This document shows positions 1 through 6,507 of a DNA stretch of 14,203 nt, piece after piece. The stretch lies in the NCBI GenBank assembly GCA_903850275.1, contig CAINLH010000080.1, forward strand, positions 1-14,203, read 5' to 3'. The notes below the pieces were generated by a model. The model searched no databases and was not told where the DNA came from. It worked only from the letters and a program-made list of their open reading frames with translations. A program made the translations under genes and the position numbers. The DNA is from an uncultured Acidimicrobium sp. (lineage in GTDB: Bacteria; Actinomycetota; Acidimicrobiia; Acidimicrobiales; Ilumatobacteraceae). Positions within the stretch are counted from its first letter, which is position 1. Each line of letters starts with the position of its first letter.

Positions 1-1566
1 GATGTCATTGCTGCATTTATTTATGGTTTCAACTGGTTCAAGATTTGGGCACAGTCTTCGTATTTTGATGGCACCGCGCTCGACCCGCTACGACACTTGT
101 GGTCGCTTGCAGTGGAGGAGCAGTTTTATCTGGTGTGGCCGCTGTTGATTGCAGCTGTGCTGCGACTTGCCGGCAAACGGACAAACAAACTCGGCGCGAT
201 ATTTCTCGGTATCTCCGTTCTTGTGGCCGTCTATGTCGCGACAAGTTATGCGCCGGGCGTGCGCGGAACAGTCATTGAAACGCCAGAGCATTACATCTCG
301 CTCTTTGGTCACGCAGTGGCGCGCATCGACTTTCTCTTTCTAGGAACAATCGGTCGTTCGGGTGGGCTGTTCATTGGAGCGGCACTGGCGTTTGTCTACC
401 AACCAACCATGTTTAATGCTGCGCACCCAAGCAGCGACCGTCGCTTCATTGACATCATCGGATTCGCCGGTTTGGCGGGCGTTACGTTATTAATGTGGCG
501 TTTCCACGATGTGGTGGAGGTTCCAGGCACGGGAGCCATTCGCGGCTACGACCCGCTATTTCAAGGCGGGTTCTTCTTGGTGGGGTTGGCGGCTGTTGCA
601 ACGATTACGGCAGCGGTGCATCCGCACACCTTCATCGGTAAACGACTGTTGGGCAACCCGCTGTTCGTGTATTTCGGCAGACGGTCGTATGGCCTGTACC
701 TCTATCACTGGCCTGTCTTTCAAATACATCGGAAAGTTGCCAGCAATTATCTCTCGGTAATGGAGTTCGTTGTCCTGTTTACAATCACACTGATCATCAC
801 CGAAGTTTCGTATCGATTTATCGAAATGCCGGTTCGCACAGGCGCGTTCGGCGAATGGGTGCGCACGCTGCGTTCGCCTCGCAATGATGCCGACCGAGAG
901 CGCAAGCGCCAAGTGGTGGCTGGCCTGGTAGTCGCGGCGGTTATCCCTGTATTTGCTTTTGGCAGCCTCGCATTCGGCACGGGCGAAGGAAAGATTGCCG
1001 AGAGCATCAAAGAAAACGAAGACGTGGTAGAAAATTTGCTTGGCACAACAGTCCCTGGACAGACATCAATTCCTGGAACAGCAACCACCACGCTTGATGG
1101 GCAAATCATTCCAATTCTTGCCATTGGCGACTCGGTCATGCTTGGTGCGGCAGACATTCTCACCGAACGCGGCATCACGGTTGATGCGCTGAAGAGCCGA
1201 TCATTTCGTCAGGCACTAGAAATTTCAAACTATGTGAAGTCAATCAATCGACTGGGTGAGTTCGTCATCATCCACTTGGGCACCAACAACTATGTCGACC
1301 AAGAAACGCTTGACGAAATAATGGTTCCACTGGCAGACGTCGATTTGGTGCTGTTCCTGACCGCTCATGTGCCCAGCAAGCCATGGCAGGATCCAAACAA
1401 CGCACTGGTGAAGGCAATGCCAGACAAGTATGGAAATGTCAAGGTTTTGGATTGGTACACGTACGCGGAAGAACACCCCGAATACTTGTACGGCGACAAA
1501 ATTCACCTCAACGAAGAGGGTCAGAAGGTCTATGCGGATCTCATCATGCAAGCAGTAGGGAAGTAG
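1..1566 (+). CDS. Acyltransferase-3 (OafA-like) membrane protein with C-terminal SGNH domain, 5' end missing
   Basis: The frame is open from base 1, so the gene starts upstream; 521 residues are visible. The first part has the acyltransferase-3 signature HLWSLAVEEQFYLVWP (visible residues about 31-46), several hydrophobic segments, LYLYHWPVF and the closing YRFIEMPVR. After a last membrane segment (about 303-323) and a Thr/Pro-rich linker comes a periplasmic-type SGNH hydrolase/transferase domain: GDS at 376-378 (catalytic Ser), GTNN at 427-430 and D499-x-x-H502. In this family the membrane domain passes acyl groups across the membrane and the SGNH domain places them on an extracellular glycan; the acceptor here is unknown. 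The N-terminal His/Arg motifs of the family lie outside the window. mdh begins 10 bases later on the same strand. The family call is firm; the substrate is not known. Confidence 0.93.
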   Translation, partial: DVIAAFIYGFNWFKIWAQSSYFDGTALDPLRHLWSLAVEEQFYLVWPLLIAAVLRLAGKRTNKLGAIFLGISVLVAVYVATSYAPGVRGTVIETPEHYISLFGHAVARIDFLFLGTIGRSGGLFIGAALAFVYQPTMFNAAHPSSDRRFIDIIGFAGLAGVTLLMWRFHDVVEVPGTGAIRGYDPLFQGGFFLVGLAAVATITAAVHPHTFIGKRLLGNPLFVYFGRRSYGLYLYHWPVFQIHRKVASNYLSVMEFVVLFTITLIITEVSYRFIEMPVRTGAFGEWVRTLRSPRNDADRERKRQVVAGLVVAAVIPVFAFGSLAFGTGEGKIAESIKENEDVVENLLGTTVPGQTSIPGTATTTLDGQIIPILAIGDSVMLGAADILTERGITVDALKSRSFRQALEISNYVKSINRLGEFVIIHLGTNNYVDQETLDEIMVPLADVDLVLFLTAHVPSKPWQDPNNALVKAMPDKYGNVKVLDWYTYAEEHPEYLYGDKIHLNEEGQKVYADLIMQAVGK

Positions 1567-1569
1567 GGT
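1564..1569 (+). promoter_or_regulatory. Candidate -10 (TAGGGT) for leaderless mdh
   Basis: TAGGGT fits the actinobacterial TANNNT -10 pattern. It contains the TAG stop of the acyltransferase gene and sits 7 bases before the mdh ATG. No -35 better than 3/6 is visible. A promoter here would let mdh be transcribed independently of the upstream gene. The support comes mainly from the same spacing recurring at other genes in the window. Confidence 0.35.
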
Positions 1570-1576
1570 TTCGTTT

Positions 1577-2563
1577 ATGAAAACACCAGTACGTGTCGCA
1601 ATAACAGGCGCTGCCGGCCAAATTGGCTACAGCCTTCTTTTTCGAATCGCATCAGGCGCAATGCTCGGGCCCGATACGCCCGTAATTTTGCAGTTGCTTG
1701 AAGTGACGCCAGCGCTCGGTGCACTTGGCGGTGTGAAGATGGAGCTTGACGACTGCGCATTTTCTCCACTAGTCGATGTCATAACAACCGATGATGCCAA
1801 TGTGGCATTCGGCGATGCCGATATTGCACTGTTGGTTGGCGCAATGCCTCGCAAAGATGGCATGGAGCGATCCGATCTGTTGTCGGCAAACGGTGGCATC
1901 TTCAAGCCACAGGGTGCGGCGATTAGTGCAAACGCAAAAAAGAACATCAAAGTTCTGGTGGTTGGAAACCCTGCCAACACCAACTCGCTTATTGCAATGC
2001 ACAACGCACCCAACACCGACCCGCGTCAGTTCACCGCAATGACACGCCTCGACCACAACCGTGCAATTAGTCAGTTGGCGCAACGCGTGAGTAAGCCAGT
2101 CACTTCAATTAAGAAGATGACCATCTGGGGCAATCACTCCACAACGCAGTACCCCGACTTGTTCCACTGCGAAGTAGACGGAAAAAATGCAGCGCAGTTG
2201 GTGAACGATCAATCGTGGATCGAAGAGACGTACATCCCAACAGTTGCCAAGCGTGGTGCTGCCGTCATCAAGGCTCGCGGATCGTCGTCTGCGGCAAGCG
2301 CTGCGAACGCCGCAATCGATCACGTGCGCAACTGGGTACTTGGTACGCCAGCAGGAGATTGGGTTTCTATGTCAGTGCCGTCCGACGGCAGCTACGGAGT
2401 GCCAGAAGGCCTTATCTCGTCGTTTCCATGCACGTGCACCAACGGCGACTACTCAATCGTGCAGGGCCTTGATATCGATGCGTTTAGTCGCGCACGAATT
2501 GATGCTTCGGTTGCTGAATTGCTCGAAGAGCGCGACGCCGTTAAAGAACTCGGCCTGATTTAA
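1577..2563 (+). CDS. mdh: Malate dehydrogenase (NAD-dependent)
   Basis: Oxidises malate to oxaloacetate with NAD+ in the TCA cycle, in the cytoplasm. The 328 residues match the length of actinobacterial-type Mdh. Visible: the Rossmann motif GAAGQIGYSL (11-20), the substrate-binding arginines in the mobile loop PRKDGMERSDLL (Arg92, Arg98), GNPANTN with Asn131, the catalytic segment TRLDHNRAISQLA (Asp159, Arg162) and the catalytic His187 in IWGNHSTTQYPD. No key residue is missing. The ATG at 1577 gives a family-typical N terminus (MKTPVRVAITGAAG). The start lies 10 bases after the acyltransferase stop and has no good Shine-Dalgarno, only a TANNNT hexamer 7 bases upstream. The stop TAA shares bases with the stop of the convergent M23-like gene. 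Its position next to a surface acyltransferase looks incidental. Confidence 0.97.
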   Translation: MKTPVRVAITGAAGQIGYSLLFRIASGAMLGPDTPVILQLLEVTPALGALGGVKMELDDCAFSPLVDVITTDDANVAFGDADIALLVGAMPRKDGMERSDLLSANGGIFKPQGAAISANAKKNIKVLVVGNPANTNSLIAMHNAPNTDPRQFTAMTRLDHNRAISQLAQRVSKPVTSIKKMTIWGNHSTTQYPDLFHCEVDGKNAAQLVNDQSWIEETYIPTVAKRGAAVIKARGSSSAASAANAAIDHVRNWVLGTPAGDWVSMSVPSDGSYGVPEGLISSFPCTCTNGDYSIVQGLDIDAFSRARIDASVAELLEERDAVKELGLI

Positions 2564-3192
2564 CCACTAACACTGCGCGGTGACGCTGCGCGAGTATCAG
2601 CCCTGCTGCGGACGCAACCTTGCGGATCGCTGTTTGCGTTTTTTGCAACCTCGCGCTTTGGCGAAAGCTGCTTTCCTTCACGCCACGCATCCAAATATCG
2701 CTGCGGCCAAATCTCGCCTTGCAGTAGGTAGGCCTCGGCAAGTGGGCAGATGCGTGAGATTCCAAAATGTGTATGGCAGCGCGTGATTCGTGCATTTCCG
2801 CTGGAGCCCATCACGCCAATCCAGTCGCCTGGTGCGACGCGTTGTCCAACACGCACCTTTACTCGCCCTAGGTGCGAGAAGAAGTAGCGAACGTTGTCGT
2901 CACCCTCGATGGTTACTGTTTTGCCACCGCGGGTACCTGGCGTATCAACTTCTTTTACCCACTTGTCACGAGTGTGTGTTTGCGTGACCGTCCCGGCAGT
3001 TGGTGCAAGCACGCGCGCGTAACAACCCTCTACATCGGCTGCCGGGTAGTCGACATGATCACGAGGGTATGTAACGGGGATTTTTGAAAAAGGAAAAACA
3101 TAGCGAGGGGGAGAAACTGTGTCATCGGCGCTGGCATGCGTTGGAACGGCCAACACTGCTGCCATTACGACAAATCGCAACACGAGGCGCAT
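2560..3192 (-). CDS. Secreted M23-family (LytM-like) peptidase-like protein
   Basis: A 210-residue protein with a cleavable signal peptide (hydrophobic 4-17, likely cut after THASA at 22). The M23 zinc-peptidase fold is indicated by HVDYPAAD (His46, Asp53), FFSHLGRVKVRVGQRV (His107, the usual H-L-G turn followed by a V-x-x-G-x-x-V strand), GVMGSSGNA and the HxH motif CHTHFGIS (His140, His142). M23 enzymes cut peptide cross-links in peptidoglycan, or act as inactive regulators. The first zinc motif is not the textbook H-x3-D but the H-x-D-Y-P-A-x-D variant, which as I recall occurs in actinobacterial members, so activity is likely but not certain. The tail after about 165 is polar and low in structure. 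The gene is convergent with mdh, overlapping by 4 bases, and divergent from the nucleoside hydrolase by 36 bases. The ATG at 3192 has no Shine-Dalgarno. Confidence 0.85.
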   Translation of the reverse strand: MRLVLRFVVMAAVLAVPTHASADDTVSPPRYVFPFSKIPVTYPRDHVDYPAADVEGCYARVLAPTAGTVTQTHTRDKWVKEVDTPGTRGGKTVTIEGDDNVRYFFSHLGRVKVRVGQRVAPGDWIGVMGSSGNARITRCHTHFGISRICPLAEAYLLQGEIWPQRYLDAWREGKQLSPKREVAKNANSDPQGCVRSRADTRAASPRSVSG

Positions 3193-3198
3193 TGGGCG

Positions 3199-3204
3199 AT
3201 AGTA
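3199..3204 (-). promoter_or_regulatory. Candidate -10 (TACTAT) for leaderless M23-like gene
   Basis: Read on the minus strand, TACTAT lies exactly 6 bases before the ATG of the M23-like gene. That would put the transcription start at or next to the A of the start codon. The bases between contain no Shine-Dalgarno. The -35 position (forward 3222-3227) is poor. Confidence 0.45.
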
Positions 3205-3214
3205 GTGGGAGTGT

Positions 3215-3220
3215 TACGGT
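3215..3220 (+). promoter_or_regulatory. Candidate -10 (TACGGT) for the nucleoside hydrolase/asparaginase pair
   Basis: TACGGT lies 8 bases before the ATG at 3229. A weak -35 (TTGGGC, 3192-3197) lies 17 bases upstream and overlaps the start codon of the divergent M23-like gene. The plus and minus promoters would therefore be packed into the same 36-bp gap. Confidence 0.35.
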
Positions 3221-3228
3221 GTTGCGCG

Positions 3229-4161
3229 ATGAAACGACAGATGTGGATCGATACCGATACGGCAAGCGATGACGCAGTTGCACTGATTATTGCCCTTCGA
3301 CACCCCGACATTGAAGTGAGGGGTATCAGCGTGGTTGCGGGCAATGTCCCCCTAGAGATGGGCGTGCAGAACGCCCTCTACACGGCCGAACTGTGTGCAA
3401 GCACAGTGCCCATTTATGTTGGTGCCGCCCAACCACTGGTGCGCACGCTTGATACTGCGCAATTTGTGCACGGAGTAGACGGCATGGGCGACATTGGTTT
3501 GCCACTATTTGGCAGGGTGCCGACACCGGGAGACGCCATTGATGAAATTATTTCAGCAGCACATCGGCATGCACACGAGCTAGAGCTTGTCACGCTTGGG
3601 CCGCTTACCAACATTGCACTAGCGCTGCGCAAAGACCCGACCATTGCATCGCTCATCAAGCGCTGTGTGGTGATGGGTGCTGTTGCCGACCACATTGGCA
3701 ACGTCACACAGGTTGCCGAGTTCAATATGTGGGTCGACCCAGAGTCGGTAGACATTGTTTTGCAATCGGGAATGAAATTGGAGTTTGTGGGGTGGGACAT
3801 CTCGAGAACAGAGGCGGTCATCACTCCGAAAGAGGCCGATGCAATTCGCGCTCTCGGTACCGATCGGGCACAGTTCGCAGTTGACATTCAGCGTGTACTC
3901 GAACGTTTTTGCGCCGAAGAGACGCACCTTGCGGGTTTCGACTTGCCCGACCCAATAGCAATTGCATACGCCATTAATGAAAAGGTTGCTACCGAAACAC
4001 AAGAGTGGTTTCTTGCAGTAGAGACTCAGTCGCACCTCACTCGAGGGATGGTGGTGATGGATACGCTCGGCGTGATGCATGAGGCAGCTAACGCGCGCGT
4101 GGTGACCAAAGCCAGCCACGAAGTTTTCATGACCATGTTGATGGAAGCACTGGGCTCATGA
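3229..4161 (+). CDS. Nucleoside hydrolase (IunH/RihA-like)
   Basis: Hydrolyses the N-glycosidic bond of ribonucleosides, freeing base and ribose for salvage. From the ATG at 3229 it is 310 residues. The Ca2+/ribose-binding motif is IDTDTASDDAVAL (Asp8, Asp10, Asp14, Asp15), a variant of the usual DTDPGxDDA. HGVDGMGDIGLP, VTLGPLTNIALAL, VMGAV and AEFNMWVDPESVD follow family order. The distal Ca ligand is Asp241 in LPDPIAIAYAI, where the residue before it is Pro240 instead of the His of Crithidia IU-NH (His241-Asp242), so the leaving-group acid differs. The frame extends upstream to 3136, but that part overlaps the signal-peptide codons of the divergent gene; ATG 3229 or 3241 fits the family. 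Its stop overlaps the asparaginase start (ATGA), so the two are translationally coupled. Base specificity cannot be read from the sequence. Confidence 0.92.
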   Translation: MKRQMWIDTDTASDDAVALIIALRHPDIEVRGISVVAGNVPLEMGVQNALYTAELCASTVPIYVGAAQPLVRTLDTAQFVHGVDGMGDIGLPLFGRVPTPGDAIDEIISAAHRHAHELELVTLGPLTNIALALRKDPTIASLIKRCVVMGAVADHIGNVTQVAEFNMWVDPESVDIVLQSGMKLEFVGWDISRTEAVITPKEADAIRALGTDRAQFAVDIQRVLERFCAEETHLAGFDLPDPIAIAYAINEKVATETQEWFLAVETQSHLTRGMVVMDTLGVMHEAANARVVTKASHEVFMTMLMEALGS

Positions 4162-5129
4162 GCGCGTCTCCATTGAGCGACGCATTCGTCGAACTTGCAG
4201 TAACTACGCGTAATGGACACGACGAGTCGGTGCATTACGGCGCGGTTGTGGCGCTTGAGTCAGATGGTTCGGTTGCATTTGCGTTAGGCGATGCGGGGGC
4301 CGTGGTGTTTCCGCGTTCGTCGACAAAACCAATTCAGGCAACCGCAATGGTTGCAAGCGGGCTGTCGTTGCCGCCCAGATTGCTGGCGCTTGTGTGTGCA
4401 AGCCACGACGGCAGGGCCGAGCACCTTTCCACCGCCAAGGAAATTTTGGCAACGGCTGGCCTGACCGAAGATGCACTTGGCAACACTGCCGACTATCCGC
4501 TCGACCCAGATGCGCAGGATGCAGCTATTCGGGCCGGTGGGGTAAAGACTGCGCTGCAAATGAATTGCTCTGGTAAGCACTCTGGAATGTTGGCAACGTG
4601 CGTGCACAACGGTTGGGATCTAGAGAGTTATCTGCACGTGGACCATCCGTTGCAACAGCGAATAACCGAAATGGTTCCGCAGCTTGCGGGCGAGGAGGCA
4701 TCCTTCATCGGCGTAGATGGTTGCGGCGCCCCCGCGCACGCGCTCTCGCTCACTGGTTTGGCGCGCGCATTCCGCAGTGTGGCTCTTGCGCCATCCTCGA
4801 GCGCCGCGGGCCAAGTGGCAACGGCCATTAGGCAACACCCCGAAATGCTTGGCGGCCCAACGCGCGACATCACGCTGCTGATTCAGGGTGTACCTGGGTT
4901 GATGGGCAAGGATGGCGCTGAGGGAGTTTTTGCCATTGCGTTGCCAGACGGGCGGGCGATCGCATTAAAGATTTCTGATGGCGCTAACCGTGCACGTCCG
5001 CCAGTAATGAAGTTTGCGTTACAAGCACTCGGGGTAGACGTGAGCGCAGTTGATCCGCGCGCATTCGACTCTGTAATTTTCGGCCACGGTAAGCCAGTTG
5101 GCAGCGTGCGCGTTACCGCGACGCTGTAG
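4158..5129 (+). CDS. L-asparaginase II family (Rhizobium etli-type, zinc-binding)
   Basis: Hydrolyses asparagine to aspartate and ammonia. The 323-residue protein belongs to the Asparaginase_II family (R. etli AnsA/ReAV type), unrelated in fold to E. coli AnsB. The residues described for that class are visible: RSSTKPIQA (Ser54-x-x-Lys57), MNCSGKHSGM (Cys137, Lys140) and GVDGCGAPAHAL (Asp187, Cys189), the last at the same numbers as in ReAV. Other family segments are SHDGRAEHL, RQHPEMLGG, GKDGAEGVFAIALPDG and LKISDGANRARPPV. No signal peptide, so cytoplasmic. The ATG at 4158 overlaps the upstream stop as ATGA; a weak GGAAG lies 12 bases upstream. The gene ends 4 bases from the stop of the convergent aminotransferase. 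Pairing with a nucleoside hydrolase suggests nitrogen salvage. The family is confident; in vivo substrate is inferred. Confidence 0.93.
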   Translation: MSASPLSDAFVELAVTTRNGHDESVHYGAVVALESDGSVAFALGDAGAVVFPRSSTKPIQATAMVASGLSLPPRLLALVCASHDGRAEHLSTAKEILATAGLTEDALGNTADYPLDPDAQDAAIRAGGVKTALQMNCSGKHSGMLATCVHNGWDLESYLHVDHPLQQRITEMVPQLAGEEASFIGVDGCGAPAHALSLTGLARAFRSVALAPSSSAAGQVATAIRQHPEMLGGPTRDITLLIQGVPGLMGKDGAEGVFAIALPDGRAIALKISDGANRARPPVMKFALQALGVDVSAVDPRAFDSVIFGHGKPVGSVRVTATL

Positions 5130-5133
5130 TTGT

Positions 5134-6483
5134 TTAGCCCTCGTAGTACGAGTCGGCGACGCTGAGAGCCTCGTCGAGAATGGCAATACCTTCGCGCAGT
5201 TCGTCGGCCGACGCGTTGCACGGTGGTGCAACGTGCGTGCGGTTGAAGTGCACGAATGGCCAAAGACCCTTGGCTTTGCAAGCATTTGCAAAATCAACCA
5301 TTGGCTTCGCATCTGCTCCGCCAGCGTTAAATGGCACGAGTGGCTTGCGAGTTTCGCGGTTGCGAACCAACTCGATTGCCCAGAACACGCCGAGGCCGCG
5401 AACGTCACCAATTGATGGATGCTTCGCCTTCAGTTTTTCAAGCTCGGGGCCAATGACGTCGGTGCCTAGGCTGCGTGCATTTTCAACAATCTTTTCTTCC
5501 TTGAAAATGTTGATTGACGCAACTGCTGCAGCACATGCAAGTGGGTGTCCGCTGTATGTGAGGCCGCCAGGGTACACACGGTCTTTGAACGAGTCGGCAA
5601 TCTTTTGGCTGATGACCACGCCGCCAAGAGGTACGTATCCAGAGTTGACGCCTTTTGCGAAGCAGATCAAGTCGGGGGTTACGTCCCACTTGTTGACGGC
5701 AAACCACTCGCCGCAACGGCCGAAGCCGGCCATCACTTCGTCGCACATCATGACGATGCCGTAGCGATCGCAAATTTCACGCACGCCCTTGAGGTAACCG
5801 TCTGGTGGAACCAAAATACCGTTTGTGCCGACAACAGATTCGAGGCCGATCATGGCAACAGTGTGTGGGCCTTCAACCATCAATACGTCTTCGAGATGCT
5901 GCAGTGCACGTTGGCACTCTTCCTGTGCGTTGGAGGAATGGAATGCCGAACGGTAGGGGTATGGTCCCCAAAACTTCACTGCGCCCGAAGCGCCGGTTTC
6001 GTTTGGCCAACGGCGTGGGTCGCCAGTAAGTGCAATCGCGCCTGCGGTCGAACCGTGGTACGAGCGGTACATCGTCAAGATTTTGTGTCGGCCGGTGTGA
6101 AGCTTGCTCATGCGCACGGCATTTTCTGCTGCTTCAGCACCGCCGTTGGTGAAGAACACCATGTTCAAGTCGCCTGGGGCTAGTTCGGTGATCAAGCGTG
6201 CCGCCTCGCTGCGCGCGTCGTTCGCAAACGCTGGCGCAACGGTGCACAGCTTTCCTGCCTGCTCTTGAATTGCTGCAATCAGTTTGGGGTGCTGATGACC
6301 AATGTTGAGGTTGACCAATTGGCTTGAAAAGTCGAGGTACTTTTTGCCGGTCGAGTCCCAGAAGTACGAGCCTTCTCCGCCCGTTATTTCAACAGGGTTA
6401 AGAGTTCCCTGCGCAGACCACGAGTGGAAAACGTGGGCTCGGTCGTCGAGGTAGGCCTGTGTCTTGGTTGCTTCAATTGTCAT
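5134..6483 (-). CDS. Class III aminotransferase (PLP-dependent)
   Basis: Moves an amino group from an amine or omega-amino acid to a keto acid. The 449 residues have the full class III layout: GSYFWDSTGKKYLDF (38-52), NIGHQHPK (60-67), FFTNGGAEAAENAVRM with the phosphate-binding GAEA (110-125), YRSYHGST (139-146, aromatic-His stacking on PLP), MCDEVMAGFGR (Asp248) and the Schiff-base lysine Lys277 in FAKGVNSGYVPLGG, then LTYSGHPLACAAAVA. Nothing essential is missing. Amine donor cannot be told from motifs; beta-alanine, taurine, GABA or diamines are all possible for the fold. It faces the asparaginase tail to tail (4 bases apart) and is divergent from the carotenoid oxygenase with only 24 bases between start codons. 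The ATG at 6483 lacks a convincing Shine-Dalgarno but has TATGCT 6 bases upstream. Confidence 0.94.
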   Translation of the reverse strand: MTIEATKTQAYLDDRAHVFHSWSAQGTLNPVEITGGEGSYFWDSTGKKYLDFSSQLVNLNIGHQHPKLIAAIQEQAGKLCTVAPAFANDARSEAARLITELAPGDLNMVFFTNGGAEAAENAVRMSKLHTGRHKILTMYRSYHGSTAGAIALTGDPRRWPNETGASGAVKFWGPYPYRSAFHSSNAQEECQRALQHLEDVLMVEGPHTVAMIGLESVVGTNGILVPPDGYLKGVREICDRYGIVMMCDEVMAGFGRCGEWFAVNKWDVTPDLICFAKGVNSGYVPLGGVVISQKIADSFKDRVYPGGLTYSGHPLACAAAVASINIFKEEKIVENARSLGTDVIGPELEKLKAKHPSIGDVRGLGVFWAIELVRNRETRKPLVPFNAGGADAKPMVDFANACKAKGLWPFVHFNRTHVAPPCNASADELREGIAILDEALSVADSYYEG

Positions 6484-6489
6484 CTCGCC

Positions 6490-6499
6490 AGCATAATCT
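6490..6499. promoter_or_regulatory. Overlapping divergent -10 elements between aminotransferase and carotenoid oxygenase
   Basis: The ten bases AGCATAATCT contain TATGCT on the minus strand (6490-6495), 6 bases before the aminotransferase ATG. They also contain TAATCT on the plus strand (6494-6499), 8 bases before the oxygenase GTG; the alternative CATAAT at 6492-6497 has TTGCTT 18 bases upstream. The two -10s share bases, so polymerase could hardly occupy both at once. This is a motif match only. Confidence 0.45.
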
Positions 6500-6507
6500 G
6501 AGGGTCA

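Noticed and set aside
3136..3228. Longer nucleoside hydrolase starting upstream of 3229
   Set aside because: The extra 31 codons lie over the start and signal-peptide codons of the divergent M23-like gene and resemble no nucleoside hydrolase N terminus; the family begins just before IDTD.
5141..5153. CTCGTAGTACGAG palindrome as terminator of the asparaginase/aminotransferase pair
   Set aside because: The arms meet around a single base, so no hairpin loop is possible, and it encodes the YYEG end of the aminotransferase.
5545..6183. 212-codon plus-strand frame opposite the aminotransferase
   Set aside because: Antisense shadow of a complete class III aminotransferase; rich in His, Cys and Trp as expected for an unused frame.
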